From the NCBI RefSeq assembly GCF_014839805.1, contig NC_051116.1, positions 1,240,001 to 1,304,000 of the forward strand: 64,000 bases of DNA. The letters run 5' to 3'. This document shows, piece after piece, positions 11,576 through 23,893 of the stretch. The notes under the pieces were generated by a model, which made no database searches, was not told where the DNA came from, and was given only the letters and a program-made list of their open reading frames with translations. Position numbers and translations under genes: made by a program. This DNA is from Manduca sexta. Taxonomy: Eukaryota; Arthropoda; Insecta; Lepidoptera; Sphingidae. Position 1 is the first letter of the stretch; every line of letters begins with the position of its first letter.

Positions 11576-13117
11576 TAGTTTAGACGTTTGATTTTAAGAA
11601 TAAATAAACCCAATTAACCCACAGCACCAATGATAGATGACATGTATTTAATCCAAGTAACTAACGGACAAATAAAATGGCTCATTAATCTACCGTCTAT
11701 TTTTGAGCACAATTAAAAACGTATTCTATATTTAGCCTCCATAAAGCATCATTTACTTAATAAGGTAAGGTTACATATATATAACATATAACGACTTATT
11801 CCTACAAATACGTGTCCATTAGTTTTTAGTTTCAAATCGATTGCGACTTTTTTTCGTTGCAAGACCTTCGAACCGAACAGGTTTTTTTATTTCCCCCTTA
11901 ATGGCGAGCGTTGTTTCCGAACGAATGAATTTAGAAGTGATAATATCTCTATAAAATACTATTCATTACGACTAATTCGTATTTTATTTTTGTATTACAC
12001 GTTCTATGCAATACTTTATTAAAACATTTATTCTTAGAAGTATAAAATAACTTAATTTGTAGGATATATTTGCAATATACAGGTTCATTTTGACATTATG
12101 TTTAAAAATATAAAAAAGCAGACAACTAGAACCGCCCGACATTTGGCGAGAATATTTGTTATTCGTGAACAAATTTTGGCACAATATTAGCAGAGGTAAA
12201 GACGAATATATGGTGTCAAAATTACCCTAAATACTTAAGCGGATACAGGTAAATTAGACTTAAACGCTGATAAATTGAAAGGATGTGTTGTGTTCTAAAT
12301 GATCTTTTATGTTTGTATTCATAAGTATAATAAAAAAAAATACGTGTTTTTAACTCAGATTTCAGCGAAGTCATAATATCATTTATGACCAAGGCATACT
12401 CCACACCATCACGGCTCCTAACCCTGAGAAGAAACCGGCAACCTCGAAACGAGATTTCGCAAACACGATAGAACGAAACATATCACTGACAGTTTTTATG
12501 TTTACAATAATAATATCCTCTGAGTCGAAAAAGGCAATTGCTGTCACCTTGATGTTATGACATTAAGATGGTTCGAGTAACGGTGGGTACTTTAATACTG
12601 AAGGTTTTATCTGTAGAAGTTTTTATGTACGGTAGGTAAATATTGCGATCCTAATTCGCCACTGCCCCCTTCCTTTCTTTTTTCCACAATACTTATTGTA
12701 CATAAGAGGCCAAAAACTCACGTCAAATGATGATTTTTATAAATTGTACGGCATGAAAAATTAACATTAAAATGATAAAAAACAAAGTCCCCAAATAGCG
12801 TCCAAAGCTGCCGTTCAAATCAATTAGCCAAAATAAAATGTTAATCAGGTTAAAAAAACATAGAAAAAAAGTGCTGATTTTAAAAATATCTGAAACTATT
12901 CGCAAGTATGTATATATGTATGAAAAGTGTCGCAAAAAAAAAATCTCTTAAGTCAATAAGCCTTCCAACCGTCGATATATTAATCAATATTAAATATTAT
13001 ACCGCATATTACGGATCATGAAACATAATACAAACGTATATTTTTACCAACAGCGTGCGGAACAAAAAAAACGTTCGTAGCGAGTGAACCAAACCGGTTG
13101 GGTTGGCGGTATCTTAC

Positions 13118-13192
13118 TAAACGAATGATGTCTCCCCCCTCTCCCCCCGCACCGCACCGCTCCTCACCGCCGGCCGCTCCGCCGTGACTCAT
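13118..13192 (-). CDS. Weak candidate 25-codon first exon, Gly/Glu-rich
   Basis: In a GC-rich island in otherwise AT-rich DNA, minus-strand ATG at 13192 opens a frame starting MSHGGAAGGEERCG and ending DIIRL, immediately before GTAAGA (last exon base 13118, phase 0). The intron side of the donor is good, but the exon side (TTA) is weak. The phase agrees with the three other minus-strand candidates. The purine-rich, Gly-rich composition could equally be simple sequence in a regulatory island, and no initiator was seen. Confidence 0.15.
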
Positions 13193-13899
13193 CGCAAACT
13201 CAATTTCACATCGTCGTTGGGCCAATGTTGGCGTATGGTGGTGCAAACATTGGATCTAAGGTTTGATAGATTTTTATAAATATTGAATGTGGTCTTTTTT
13301 AGTTTGAAAAATTCATGATAACTTCAATAATCTTTAAAATAAATCATAGAATCTATTTTGATTTAAAGAGCAATTTCTATTATAATCCGATAGAAAACAA
13401 ATCGCATAAATTCTTGCTAAACGTTTTCCATTCAATGAAAGAAAAAAACACATCTCAAACAACAATTGAACAGAAAATTCAAGCGTGCACACATACGAAA
13501 TACTTTGTATTCAAATTGTTTGCACAAATTGAATTCGCTTCACATTGCAAGGACGTAGAGCCAACATTGTTAGTCATAAAAGGAAATATTGCAATTGCAG
13601 TGGTGAAATAGCAACGCAAAAATTATCAAAACGATTTATCTTTCTTGAAAATCTTTAACGCAATTATTGTTCAACGATACACTAATTGGTTATTCATGTC
13701 ATAAGCAGAACCAGATACCGTTAAGTAAGAGCCTAACTGCTTGGTCATTCGACGGACTCAGAATAATATTGGTTTTGTCATTTCTGTGGATTCTGTCAGC
13801 TGAAAGGTATGGGCGAATTTACATCACCAAAATCTATAACTTGTACCACAAATCAAATGCAAGCAGCTTTTTCTCGAAATATTTAAGCAAATATCATTT

Positions 13900-14152
13900 C
13901 GCACGTTGAAAACAAAAGTGGCATTATACGAAATTTGACGGTATTGAGTTAGAGCGACATTAATTGTCGTTGAGGACTGGACACGAACTGGATTAGTGTC
14001 AGTTTATGTTTAACGAACAAACACAAAACTTAAAAGTATGAAGAGACACTTGTGACATCTAGTGATACCCTAAGTGACCTATTGCGATTTCAAATGTCGC
14101 TAACTCAATACCGTCAAATTTCGTATAATGCCTCTTTTGTTTTTAACGTGCG
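13900..14152. mobile_element. MITE with about 60-bp terminal inverted repeats
   Basis: The left arm starting CGCACGTTGAAAACAAAAGT and running through TACGAAATTTGACGGTATTG is repeated inverted at about 14090-14152 with only a few mismatches. The core between the arms carries no convincing ORF. No clear target duplication was found. Confidence 0.75.
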
Positions 14153-15195
14153 TTAGCTTCACTTATATGTATATTCAGAGGTGCCAAATTAACACTGTAG
14201 TCGTCCAAGCTTTTGTTCAAACATTGGCCGCACGCAACAATACATCAAGATCGCAAGCCGACCCCGTCACCGCGGTCGCGGCTTTCGTCGCGCGGCGAGG
14301 GCGCAAGTCATTAAACGCGGCGTCACGTGTGCCGAAAAGTTCAAGTTCAAGTAGACCCGAGTTAATGGTTTTGTTAACATGTCAGTTTGTATACATGAAA
14401 TAAGGAAATCTTATGTACTGAAGGCATGAAAAAGGCGGCGGTTAGCTGATGGATGCGTATTCCTCAAGATCTTGTTTGCGCTCACTTCAGAAGGACTACG
14501 TTTAATTGTAGACGGCAACAGGCTGATTGAATTAACTATTTCTACGATTTATTCACTATACTTGAAGTTAAAACTGTGAAATGTCCAGCAATAATCTATA
14601 GTAATAGATCTTCCGATGGATCACATTAGTATAGTAATGGATACCTTATTGATTAAAGTTCTGAATGGTGTTAATACTGTTTTGATTGTAAAGCAAACTG
14701 CTAGTCGTGTCGTCTTGCCGTATAAAATGAAACTAATGAATTAAAATACAAAGTTAACATAATATAATTTACATAAAAGTATGTTAATATCCGTTGTATA
14801 TCCTTCAATTGACAACATTTCATTTTTTCACGTATGAACATTGATAACTATCGCATTCGCCAAAATAACTGCATATTATTATTTACCAGTTATTTTATTT
14901 TTGTTGTTTATCGCTCTCATGTTCGAATAGCTCGAAATGATAACAGATTTTCAACTACGATAGTGAGACAGGTAAAAGATAGGATGTTTAAATAAACTAA
15001 AATCTATTCCACAATCTATTTAGGAAGAGAACTGTATTAATTATTAATATTAATTACCGAATGGAAAATATAAACGATGGTACTTTGTATGTTAGATGGT
15101 TTCCTTAGTGTAGTCGTTTATCGTAAGAATTTAACTCAATTTAATTAATCATTTACTAGATACGCCTTTGACTATCGCACGACTTTGAAATCTAC

Positions 15196-15321
15196 CTGTA
15201 CGCAAATCGCTCGTGGCTTGCGCACGACGGCTCCCTGCGCAAGCGCCGATCCGTGACTCACAAGCATCGAACCGAGAGCCATCTTCTGTCCCTTTCTAAA
15301 ACCTGTATTTTGTCTACCCAT
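15196..15321 (-). CDS. Candidate 42-codon alternative first coding exon
   Basis: On the minus strand, ATG at 15321-15319 has a good context (G at -3, G at +4). It opens a 42-codon frame starting MGRQNTGFRKGQ and ending ICVQ, stopping at a CAG|GTAGAT donor whose last exon base is 15196, phase 0. This is the same phase as the two larger minus-strand exons, so it could splice to the same downstream exon. A consensus arthropod initiator (ATCAGTC) lies 34 bases upstream of the ATG. The stretch is more GC-rich than its flanks. The short peptide has many basic residues and an Ala/Gly/Val-rich middle, with no recognised domain and no clear signal peptide. The frame continues seven codons past the donor to a stop (VDFKVVR), so it could also be a chance ORF. 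RNA evidence would decide. Confidence 0.42.
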
Positions 15322-15351
15322 CCCGTTCGCGCTCACCGACAATCTACTAAC

Positions 15352-15358
15352 GACTGAT
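15352..15358 (-). promoter_or_regulatory. Consensus arthropod initiator (TCAGTC)
   Basis: ATCAGTC on the minus strand puts the start A at 15355, 34 bases above the ATG of the 42-codon candidate exon. I see no TATA box at -30. The motif is short, so position relative to the exon is the main support. Confidence 0.35.
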
Positions 15359-15837
15359 ATCCGCGAATTTCGGTCGATTAGATAAAAAAAAATACTCGTT
15401 GTATTGCTTTTTTTTCTTTTCGACAAGTTGGAATGAAATTTTCGATAAAATCAAACATTTCAATTCGAGAGTTCGATAAATTGTATCACTAACCTAGAAA
15501 ACAAAGTACAGATTTAGTAAAAAAAAACATTTCAGACTATCGTTAGTGATTCATTGTAATCGAAACTCTGTACTTTCTTTTAGTTTTTTCATATTTTTTT
15601 ACACAATTTACCGAATCACGGCAGAGTCAACTTATTTGTAGATGTTTAAATGTCAATTTGTTACAAATATAAACAGAAATCATTGAACACATTTGGAGGA
15701 AATGCAGTATATTAGTATACCATATCAATTTAAGCTACTTTATAAGAAAGTGTACAACGTAGCTTGTGTTTTAGCGAAACTATCACGCAACCTGAATACA
15801 ATGCAGAAAATAAAAACGAAATAAAACAAATATTTGA

Positions 15838-15965
15838 TTTTGATCGCGGTTTTTTATATAATTTTCTCTTCAGGTTTCGAAAATTTAGCAACATTCATAG
15901 TCACGGTGTTGCTCGTCCAAAAAATTATCAATAAAATATCTATCTACATTTTACATGTATAGAAA
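15838..15965 (-). repeat. Reverse copy of the ACATTCGCGTAAACATA repeat family
   Basis: GATCGCGGTTTTTTATATAA, AACATTCATAGTCACGGTG and ATCTATCTACATTTTAC match the family on the opposite strand. A further reverse copy lies at 23605-23760. Confidence 0.5.
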
Positions 15966-17283
15966 ATCATCAAAAACTTTACAAACACTACAATCCTGTA
16001 CATTTTGCTACACGTTCCATGTAATAACAGGATGTGACAATAAAGCATTAATTCCCTAATTAACACCGGTGCATCACAATACATTTGACCGCAACCGATG
16101 GTCACATCGGCACAATGAAATTGTACATCGCGGACAAATTTAATCGTGCCGACATGTTTAACTTGTTTAAATTCGACGTGGCTGGTAATGAGCTTTGAAG
16201 CTAAGTAGCGGGATCGATTCTTGTATTAGGAAAATATTGTTAGTAAACCAGACACTTTTATTTTTTGGGTGGTTGCTTAGCAGTGGCGAAATGTAATTTT
16301 TTCCCGACAAAGCATATAGGTACTAATATGCAATAATGCGGTCTGCAAATCAATCTAATGATAATAAGATTCTACATGAAGGGAAGCCGATAGGAATCGA
16401 ATTATATGGACCCTTCACCAGTGCTTAATTGCCTTTAAAGCTGTATATTGGATGGATGGCAGATAATTGCATTTTTCACGTAAAAACAAAACAGTGATCT
16501 CCGATTTAGATACTTGCCAAGTGCAAGCTAATTGTCGCGGACACAAGTATGCAAACATACTATATTCGGGTGTATTTGATAGTCATATTTAATCGCCATG
16601 TTATTTGCTAATAGTGTATATGAGGCATAACAGTACTCCAACGGCATTCAATATTATTTGGCATAAGGTAGACTCGTGCGTCCTACTGATTAAATACACA
16701 TATTAAATACAGGTTTTTTGTGATTTATATTTTCCTGGGATAAAAAGTAGCCTAGCCTATAGCACTCAGGAGTAATGTAGCTTCTTATTAGTGAAAATAA
16801 AATCAAAATAGATGTAGTATTTCCTGAGATTTATAGCACGTTCAAATAACACGTACAAACTCTTCAGCTTTATACATTGGAATAGAAGTATTTTGTATAA
16901 TATAGTAACACCTCGTAAGCCGTCACCCTAATCTAAAATGATTTTCCATCATCCAGTGTAAGGCCATATATTTCTGACGTAAACAAATGATTATTTTGTC
17001 ATATATTAATACACCTTTGTTACTTATTTCAAACGTTATCTCCATCATCATCGTTTGATAATGGAAGCCGGTAGTCATGCGAGAAGTCGTTACGAATGTG
17101 ACCGATGGACGGCCGCTGTTACTAAGTGGACGAGTCATTAACTTAATGTACATTGTGCACTCGATGCTGATTGTTTATGAGAATGTCTCTGAGACATTTT
17201 CACGTCATTTTAAGTAGTATTTTCCTTTAAAATACGGTAACTAAATTGCCGAATAGTTAATTATTTACGAAGTTAGTATTATC

Positions 17284-17362
17284 AGATCACTTGACGAAAA
17301 GTGGATGCCCTGGTTGCGCCTCTGTATACACCTTTGGGGATAAATGCGTGATGTGTGTTTTT
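17284..17362 (+). mobile_element. SINE 3' fragment
   Basis: The segment GACGAAAAGTGGATGCC, then GGTTGCGCCTCTGTATAC and GGGGATAAATGCGTGATGTG, matches the 3' third of the tRNA-derived SINE at 45810-46034. The tRNA-like head is missing. Confidence 0.65.
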
Positions 17363-17454
17363 TGTTTTTGTATTATAAGATTTTGTTGAAATATGACAAT
17401 GCAAAGAGCAGACACGGCATAATAGTAAAAAATCATTATAAACTCAATATAATA

Positions 17455-17665
17455 ATAATAATATCAGCCCTGTATTATATACTTGCCCACTGCTGAGCAC
17501 GGGCCTCCTCTACTACTGAGAGGGATTAGGCCTTAGTCCACCACGCTGGCCTAGTGCGGATTGGTAGACTTCATACACCTTCGAAATTCCTATAGAGAAC
17601 TTCTTAGATGTGCAGGTTTCCTCACGATGTTTTCCTTCACCGTTAAAGTGAACGATAAATTCACA
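17455..17665 (-). repeat. Widespread interspersed repeat (CCTCACGATGTTTTCC family)
   Basis: It starts TATCAGCCCTGTATTATATA and includes CACTGCTGAGCACGGGCCTC, TAGTCCACCACGCTGG and CCTCACGATGTTTTCCTTCA. Reverse-oriented copies occur at 25745-25860 and 48955-49125. I recognise this as a common lepidopteran repeat but cannot state its class. Confidence 0.6.
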
Positions 17666-18293
17666 AATAATATATATTATAAACTCAATACAAAAAAAAA
17701 ATCTACCATACACATCCACATACACTACAAACTAGAACACTCCGCTGAGTTCTTTAAAAAAATCGTCCAATGACTTTGACCTCCAACCCCGTTCCGAACA
17801 GACACTAAATAAAAACTCCCCAAACGCCACGCAACCGATCCGAGTTTGTTTTCACACGCGCATTGTTAGTAAACATGTTCGCCACGTGTTCAATACGCGA
17901 ATAAATCACTGACGATGACACGCCCGCGCGTACTGAAAACGTAAAGTTACAACCGACCGATGTTTCGGGATTTGTATAGGCCACGGACTACGGGCGGCAG
18001 CCTCTTAGAGCCGGCAGGTTTCAGAGATCGCTCACTCGATTTAATTAACCATTCATTTATTTCACTTTAGGGCCTTCTATAATACAAACAAATGGAAAAT
18101 TATTAAGTATTTCAGAAATCTACATACATACATAAACCTACCTACATGGAGCGGCGGATTTAAGGTGGCCTACACTCATAAAAAATATAAATCCGGCACT
18201 GCACGTGACTCGGGAACGCGTTCCAAATAAAATACAACTCGGGATGATGTAACTTACTTGGCACTGAGAGTTAGCACATTTCATCACATCTTA

Positions 18294-18484
18294 TGCCGTC
18301 ACTTAAGCGCCTAATGTCAGCTGAATCGGCGCTGTTTTAAAAACAAAACTCAGCCGTTAATATCCATCATATACTGTGATTTAAAGTCTCAATTGAGATG
18401 TTGATATCTGTGTTTTATAGCGAAAATCTTGAGATGCTAACCATAACTTGAGAGCGTCTCAACTGACATTGCACTTAAGAGCAA
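18294..18484. mobile_element. Short MITE-like repeat with about 23-bp inverted ends
   Basis: The end CTTAAGCGCCTAATGTCAGC pairs imperfectly with the inverse of CTGACATTGCACTTAAG at the right. Related segments occur at 11030-11115 (GAGAGCGTCTCAA) and, in the opposite orientation, in pieces between 22505 and 23010. Confidence 0.5.
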
Positions 18485-19979
18485 AACTGAGTTTCATCTA
18501 CTATGGCCCTTGTTAAACTCTAAACGACCATCACAACCTCTCATACCCTCGTCATATCAAATTCAGAGAAAATAATTGAATTAATTGACGACACCACCCC
18601 TCCCCCGCATCACCATTCCCCCCTGGTGTTGATTTACAGATTGATAAATACTCAAGCGTCCATTAACAAAGTGAAAGTTTCTTAAGACAGTAACACTATA
18701 CAAACGGGATGTTTACGCTTAGAAAGCTGTGTTCTATACAATTATCCTAATATAATTTATGTATACAACATGGCAAGGAAATAAAAAGGTTAAGTCATCC
18801 TCCTTCGTTTGATAAAAAGAAAATTATTGTCCATAACTAGGCACCTGAACCAGTCATGGACATTTTAGAACGAAAAAACGTTCCAACCGTCAAGCAGGCT
18901 ACGCGAAAACACCTTACGTGACCAAATATGGCCATGGCAAATGTTATATCTCGTGTAGTTTATAAATATGAATGAGTAGTTTCCAAGAAAATAGTACACT
19001 CATAAGGTGTGACTGTATTGTGGGAAATATCACGAATTAGGAATTTAGACGATTGTTTACTTAAATGCGATAGTGATAAGAACTATAATCGAATGGACGC
19101 ATGGAAACCTACGCGTTTAGGAAGTGGACTTTCTTAATAAACAGTATTTCTATGTTTGTAGAGATGATTATCACACTTACTAAAGTGGATTCTGACATAA
19201 CATTTACAATATATTTTAAGTTTAACGTCACTATTATACTAACTTAAAATATTACATATCTTAAACCCTGGTGTAACATCCAATCAATAATGCAACAGTA
19301 CCAAGGCTGAATGTATTCACCGCCTTTGCCCAACAATATTAGAGGAAAACCTTCGACTTTCAGTTTTAATCGTTCACAATTAATTTAATGGCCGGTCGAC
19401 TCTTGGTAAATGGAAATTATCACAAATGACCGTCGAGAGTACTTTGCGCGCAACATCAGAGGCTATTGTGCTTGTTTCCGGCCATTTCGTAATTTGTCAT
19501 TAATTACAAATTAATCTTTAGGGAAAATAAGTTACTGACAAAATTATTCAGGAAAGAAATTATAAAAAATAATGATTCTTAATTAACTTACACAATTAAA
19601 CGCTATTTTTTATCATGTAACTTAATTATAATATTAACCACCTTTGTAATTTTGACTTACTATTTACAAGACAATCAATGCAAAAACTTTGTGATTTATT
19701 TACCTCATAGAACCACCTGGAGAGTAAGAAATACCCTTAATCCAAAGTAAATAAGGAACGAAGTCATTTAATGAATCGACCCAAAAAAAAAATCCGACCT
19801 GTTTCTCGAGTATTATGACCACCAATTTTTTTTGTTCACGGAGAAAATGCCTAGTGACTACCGTCCGGCCTCCATGGAGGGTGACTGAACAGTTATGTTG
19901 GACTCACCGTGCCTCACGACCCGATGTTGAGAAAGAACTGTGACCACCATAGGGACACAAAGATCAATCGTATTATTAT

Positions 19980-20185
19980 TTACTAGCGACCCGCCCCGAC
20001 TTCGCACGGGTGCAATATTTCTCCACTATTTAATGGATGTTATTATACATATAAACCTTCCTCTTGAATCACTCTATCTATTAAAAAAAACGCATCAAAA
20101 TCGGTTGCGTAGTTTTAAAGATTTAAGCATACATAGATAGGGACAGTGAAAGCTACTTTGTTTTATACTATGTAGGGATAATTTA
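19980..20185 (-). repeat. Interspersed repeat with CGACCCGCCCCGACTTCGC start
   Basis: The block from TTACTAGCGACCCGCCCCGA through AAAATCGGTTGCGTAGTTTT to CTTTGTTTTATACTATGTAG is a repeat type I have met in many insect genomes. The class is not certain. Confidence 0.55.
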
Positions 20186-22504
20186 TAACGACTACCAACC
20201 GCGCCACATTTGACATTTATACGATCGCATTTCGATACAAAAGATAATCTTTTATTACGTACCATTTCATCTCGTAATGCTAATCCACGCCTTTGGAGTT
20301 TTTAACGAGGCGATAAAAAATTTATGGGACAAATATTTGAGCATATTTATGGGAAAACCTAAGTTATTTTAATTATATAATGCCTGTAATAGCCGTTATA
20401 TGAAATATCTTAATTATTACAATTTTATAGCCAACAATTTTTGGATTTTTATGAATAATTTGTTAACACATTTCCTGACTAATCAATATTTTACTAATAG
20501 CGACTTTAAAAATAACACCATTAAATTCAATTCCATTTGAAATACACTCTAAAATGCATTTCCAACCTCAATTAGAATAGTTTGAACTTCAACACCACAA
20601 CACTAAGCATTAATTAGCCTAAAACTTCATCTAATCTGCATACACCAAACGCAAAGTACCAGGCGATCAGAAACGGCGAGATGTCTGTCCAGCGCGTTCC
20701 GTCTAGGCATTAGAAAGCAGCTGGACAGATCTCGCTCCGGACCGGTTGTTTATAATCTGGTTAACGCGTGTTTATCTGTGTACGATTGCCATTTTGACAG
20801 CTAATGTCAGATGTTTTTTTTTTTAAATGGCGGTATATAGTAACGGAATGCATGTTCGTACAATCGTAAATTACAATATTAGAAGCTTAGTATATCACAT
20901 AGTATTTGTTACTTTAAAACAAATAAAAAAAAAATCGTTGCTTAATATTATAAAACATATATCTGAATCTATTTTCAAACCAACCAAAACTTTTCTGAGA
21001 TTAAGATTTAATAACCAACGATGAGACAAAACGAATGTACCGCAAAACATGATTACGATAACAAATTAAAATTAGAAAGCAGACAAATTAATTTACAAGA
21101 CGTCATTACGAATTCGTACCATTCGATTAATAGAAACTTCCGATTCAATAGAAACAAGTTACGTTCGAAATTTATAGTTTCCTGTAACGTTAAAATTATT
21201 AATTTAATAGCAACAGTAATGAAATAAACGTTTAAGTTTCGCTAATTCGTAACAGCACACAGAAAAAGTAAATTCGAATATGGAATACCAATAAAAAATA
21301 TTTTAAATTTTTCGAAGAATCCCTAACACTCGCCAGTCTTTCGATCAATAAATAAAAAATAAATACATCTAAAATGGAACACTATTAAAACTATTTTCAA
21401 TCTAGCCTTTAACGTTTACTTTTTAACTTGCGAGTTTTTCACGTCGTTATCGTCGCGCCGAGAGTTTCACTAAAAATTGTGTGAGAATTTTTACACAAAA
21501 TAACACTGTAGTTTCACAGAAAGCTACTTGGTCAACGCGTACGCTTTCAAAGTTCTCATGGTCGGAGGCCTTAGAAAAGAAACTTACAATTGGGCGAATG
21601 TCAAAACTCGTTATTTTGACATTTGCCAAGACAAAACTTCCGACGTATGAAACATTTATAGTATAAAGGAAATGCGGGTGTCGTTCGAAATTAGAATCGT
21701 CGGTGTTTTTAAAAATCGAATCGAATGCAATAAGAGAATGATTTTAAATTGTCTTTTGACTGTATGTTTTCTTTCGCTATGTTCTGTATATGAAATTAAA
21801 TTTTATGGAAATATACAAACTCTTCTCTATAACTGATCTTCACATATTGGTGTGAATAAAGATTAAAAAATAAATAATGGCCATACATTATATGATCACA
21901 TATGCGTTACATATGGTGTTGAGAACAAGCGACCGTAATATGCAGTTGCTATGTCTAATAGAATTACAACGTGAATAGTATTTGTTACCAGCAATTATAA
22001 TAGAATAACTTCAAATTTATATTTTGTAAAGCTTTTAACAAAGTGAGTTAATTATTATTCAGATAATTTCAGAAGATTTTCACTCAAATAAATCAAATTA
22101 TGAACTAATATTTTTAATTGAAAAAAAAATACAGTGGTTCATTTACACCCTAAAAACATTTACGCAGACGAAACCGCGTTCAAAATATTAACCACTATTC
22201 CACAAACCAATCACCAACAATTACAATAAATCAAAAATCCGACACTCAAGTCCCACGTAATAAATTTAATTACCACGTCCGTCATTACGTTGCGTAACAC
22301 AGAAAACATTACATAGACACGTCTGCGCGGTGCCTAACGGCGGAACAAGATTTCGTAACATGCGCGCTGACCCTTACATCATCGAAGACGTGTGAATAGG
22401 TGGAGAAAATTGTTTTGACGCCACGGCGCATTGTAAAGGTTTGTCTGATTAAAGCTTAAGTCATGGGCAATGACTGTGGTTTTAAATATTTAGGTGTCTT
22501 AGGG

Positions 22505-23010
22505 CCGTGTTAATGCAACTTAGTTTAGCTCTCAAGTGCGGTATCAGTTGAGAGGCTGGCAAATTAAGGCCACCATCTTAAAATAGTCGCTATTTTTTTA
22601 TTGCTTTGAATGACGAGACGAGCTTGCCGTTCGTCTGATGGTAAACGATATAACCGCCCATAAACAGTAGAAACACCATCCAACCTTGAAGTACAAAGTA
22701 TTGTTTGGTATTCCACTGCGCTCGCCATCCTGAGACGTGAGTGACCTACCATCCATATTAATCCCTATATCTATCTTTCTATTTGATTAATTTCGTTGCG
22801 GGATAAAAAAAATAATGTTCCCTGAGACTCGGTGCTTCACCACTCGGTGTCATAAAATGCGTGGCACTGCTGATCCTCTACAGGAGTTGTAGTGGTGAAT
22901 GTGCGGGCAAGAAAACCCATATTAACATCAGCTCATCAAATATTTTAAGTCACAATATGTATCGACTATTGATGGTTGAGTTTTGCTTATTTAACAGCGC
23001 CGACTCAGCT
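22505..23010. mobile_element. Interrupted copy of the 18294-type repeat with nested insertions
   Basis: Segments at 22505-22560 (CTCTCAAGTGCGGTATCAG) and 22925-23010 (ATTGATGGTTGAGTTTTGC, AACAGCGCCGACTCAGC) match the inverse of the element at 18294-18484. Between them lie a second repeat (about 22562-22760) and the 3' tail of a LINE (about 22772-22915), so later elements appear to have landed inside an older one. Borders are approximate. Confidence 0.45.
22772..22915 (+). mobile_element. 3' terminal fragment of the same LINE family
   Basis: TTTCTATTTGATTAATTTCG, CTGAGACTCGGTGCTTCACC and CAGGAGTTGTAGTGGTGAAT match the last 145 bases of the copy at 39528-40170. Confidence 0.7.
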
Positions 23011-23759
23011 AAAACAAGCTATTGAATAACAGCATGATTTATTGAATAATACAATAAATTAAATGACTTGAGATTCCACCCAAAATAGTTCAATACATAT
23101 ACGTCTACTTGAGATTACACTCGAACTTTTGCACATTTACTTGACCACGGACTTTGCCCATAATGTAGGCTGTAACCGCCCACGATCGCGTAATGGCATT
23201 ACCACGGACGAGCCGTGGGTGCGGCTGGCGGCTGGGTACGCGACCAGTTCTATCGTATGGCGAAATGTTTGAATTCATGTTTGCTTGGTTGTGGGCAATG
23301 GCGTCTTAAGTTGACAATAGGGTGCGCCAGTTTTATTATTCTTAGTGTTGAGTATACATTGGATAATGGATAAAACGATGCCTCAGTTATGACTATAAAG
23401 TACATGTGTAAAAAAGTATCTATTTTAACAACAAAGCGTCCAAATTAAGTGGTCACTTCAATGTCGTAATATTCGTTATTTACTGTACATAACAAATAAA
23501 GAGCACTACAATAGAAACGAACTAAAATAAATACGAAGACTACTGTAATGATTTCTTATGCATGTTACGATAATGATAGACATCAAAATTAAGTAATTTT
23601 TCGGATTTTATCGCGGTTTATATGCATATTATAATGTTCTCCCGCCGTTTCGAAGACTTTGCAGCATTCGTGGTCACGGGGAGGACTGAAGTGTTGGTTA
23701 TCTGCGAAGTCAAACATTAATATTTTGCCGTCTACAATATCTATATTTGATTACATATT

Positions 23760-23893
23760 ATTCCGTTTTCTCCTATATCGCTCCCATAGTTGTCTGTAAG
23801 AAATTGCCTTATGCATTAAGACCGCCAGTTGTGATTTTTTCTCTTTTCTCATTCCATGATTTATGTCTCTGTTGTACAATAAAGTGTTATCAA
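23760..23893 (+). mobile_element. LINE 3' UTR tail, second copy
   Basis: GTTGTCTGTAAGAAATTGCC, ATTAAGACCGCCAGTTGTG and TTGTACAATAAAGTGTTATC match the copy at 48520-48672. It directly follows a different repeat at 23605-23760. Confidence 0.6.

Larger units (their letters stand above)
16000..22500. other. Intronic or intergenic stretch with scattered repeats
   Basis: Apart from the listed SINE, MITE and interspersed repeats, I see only AT-rich sequence and short random ORFs. A repeat fragment at about 16260-16420 (GCGGTCTGCAAATCAATCTA) is related to 11220-11400 (GGGTCTGCAAATCGTGTTAA). Confidence 0.4.
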
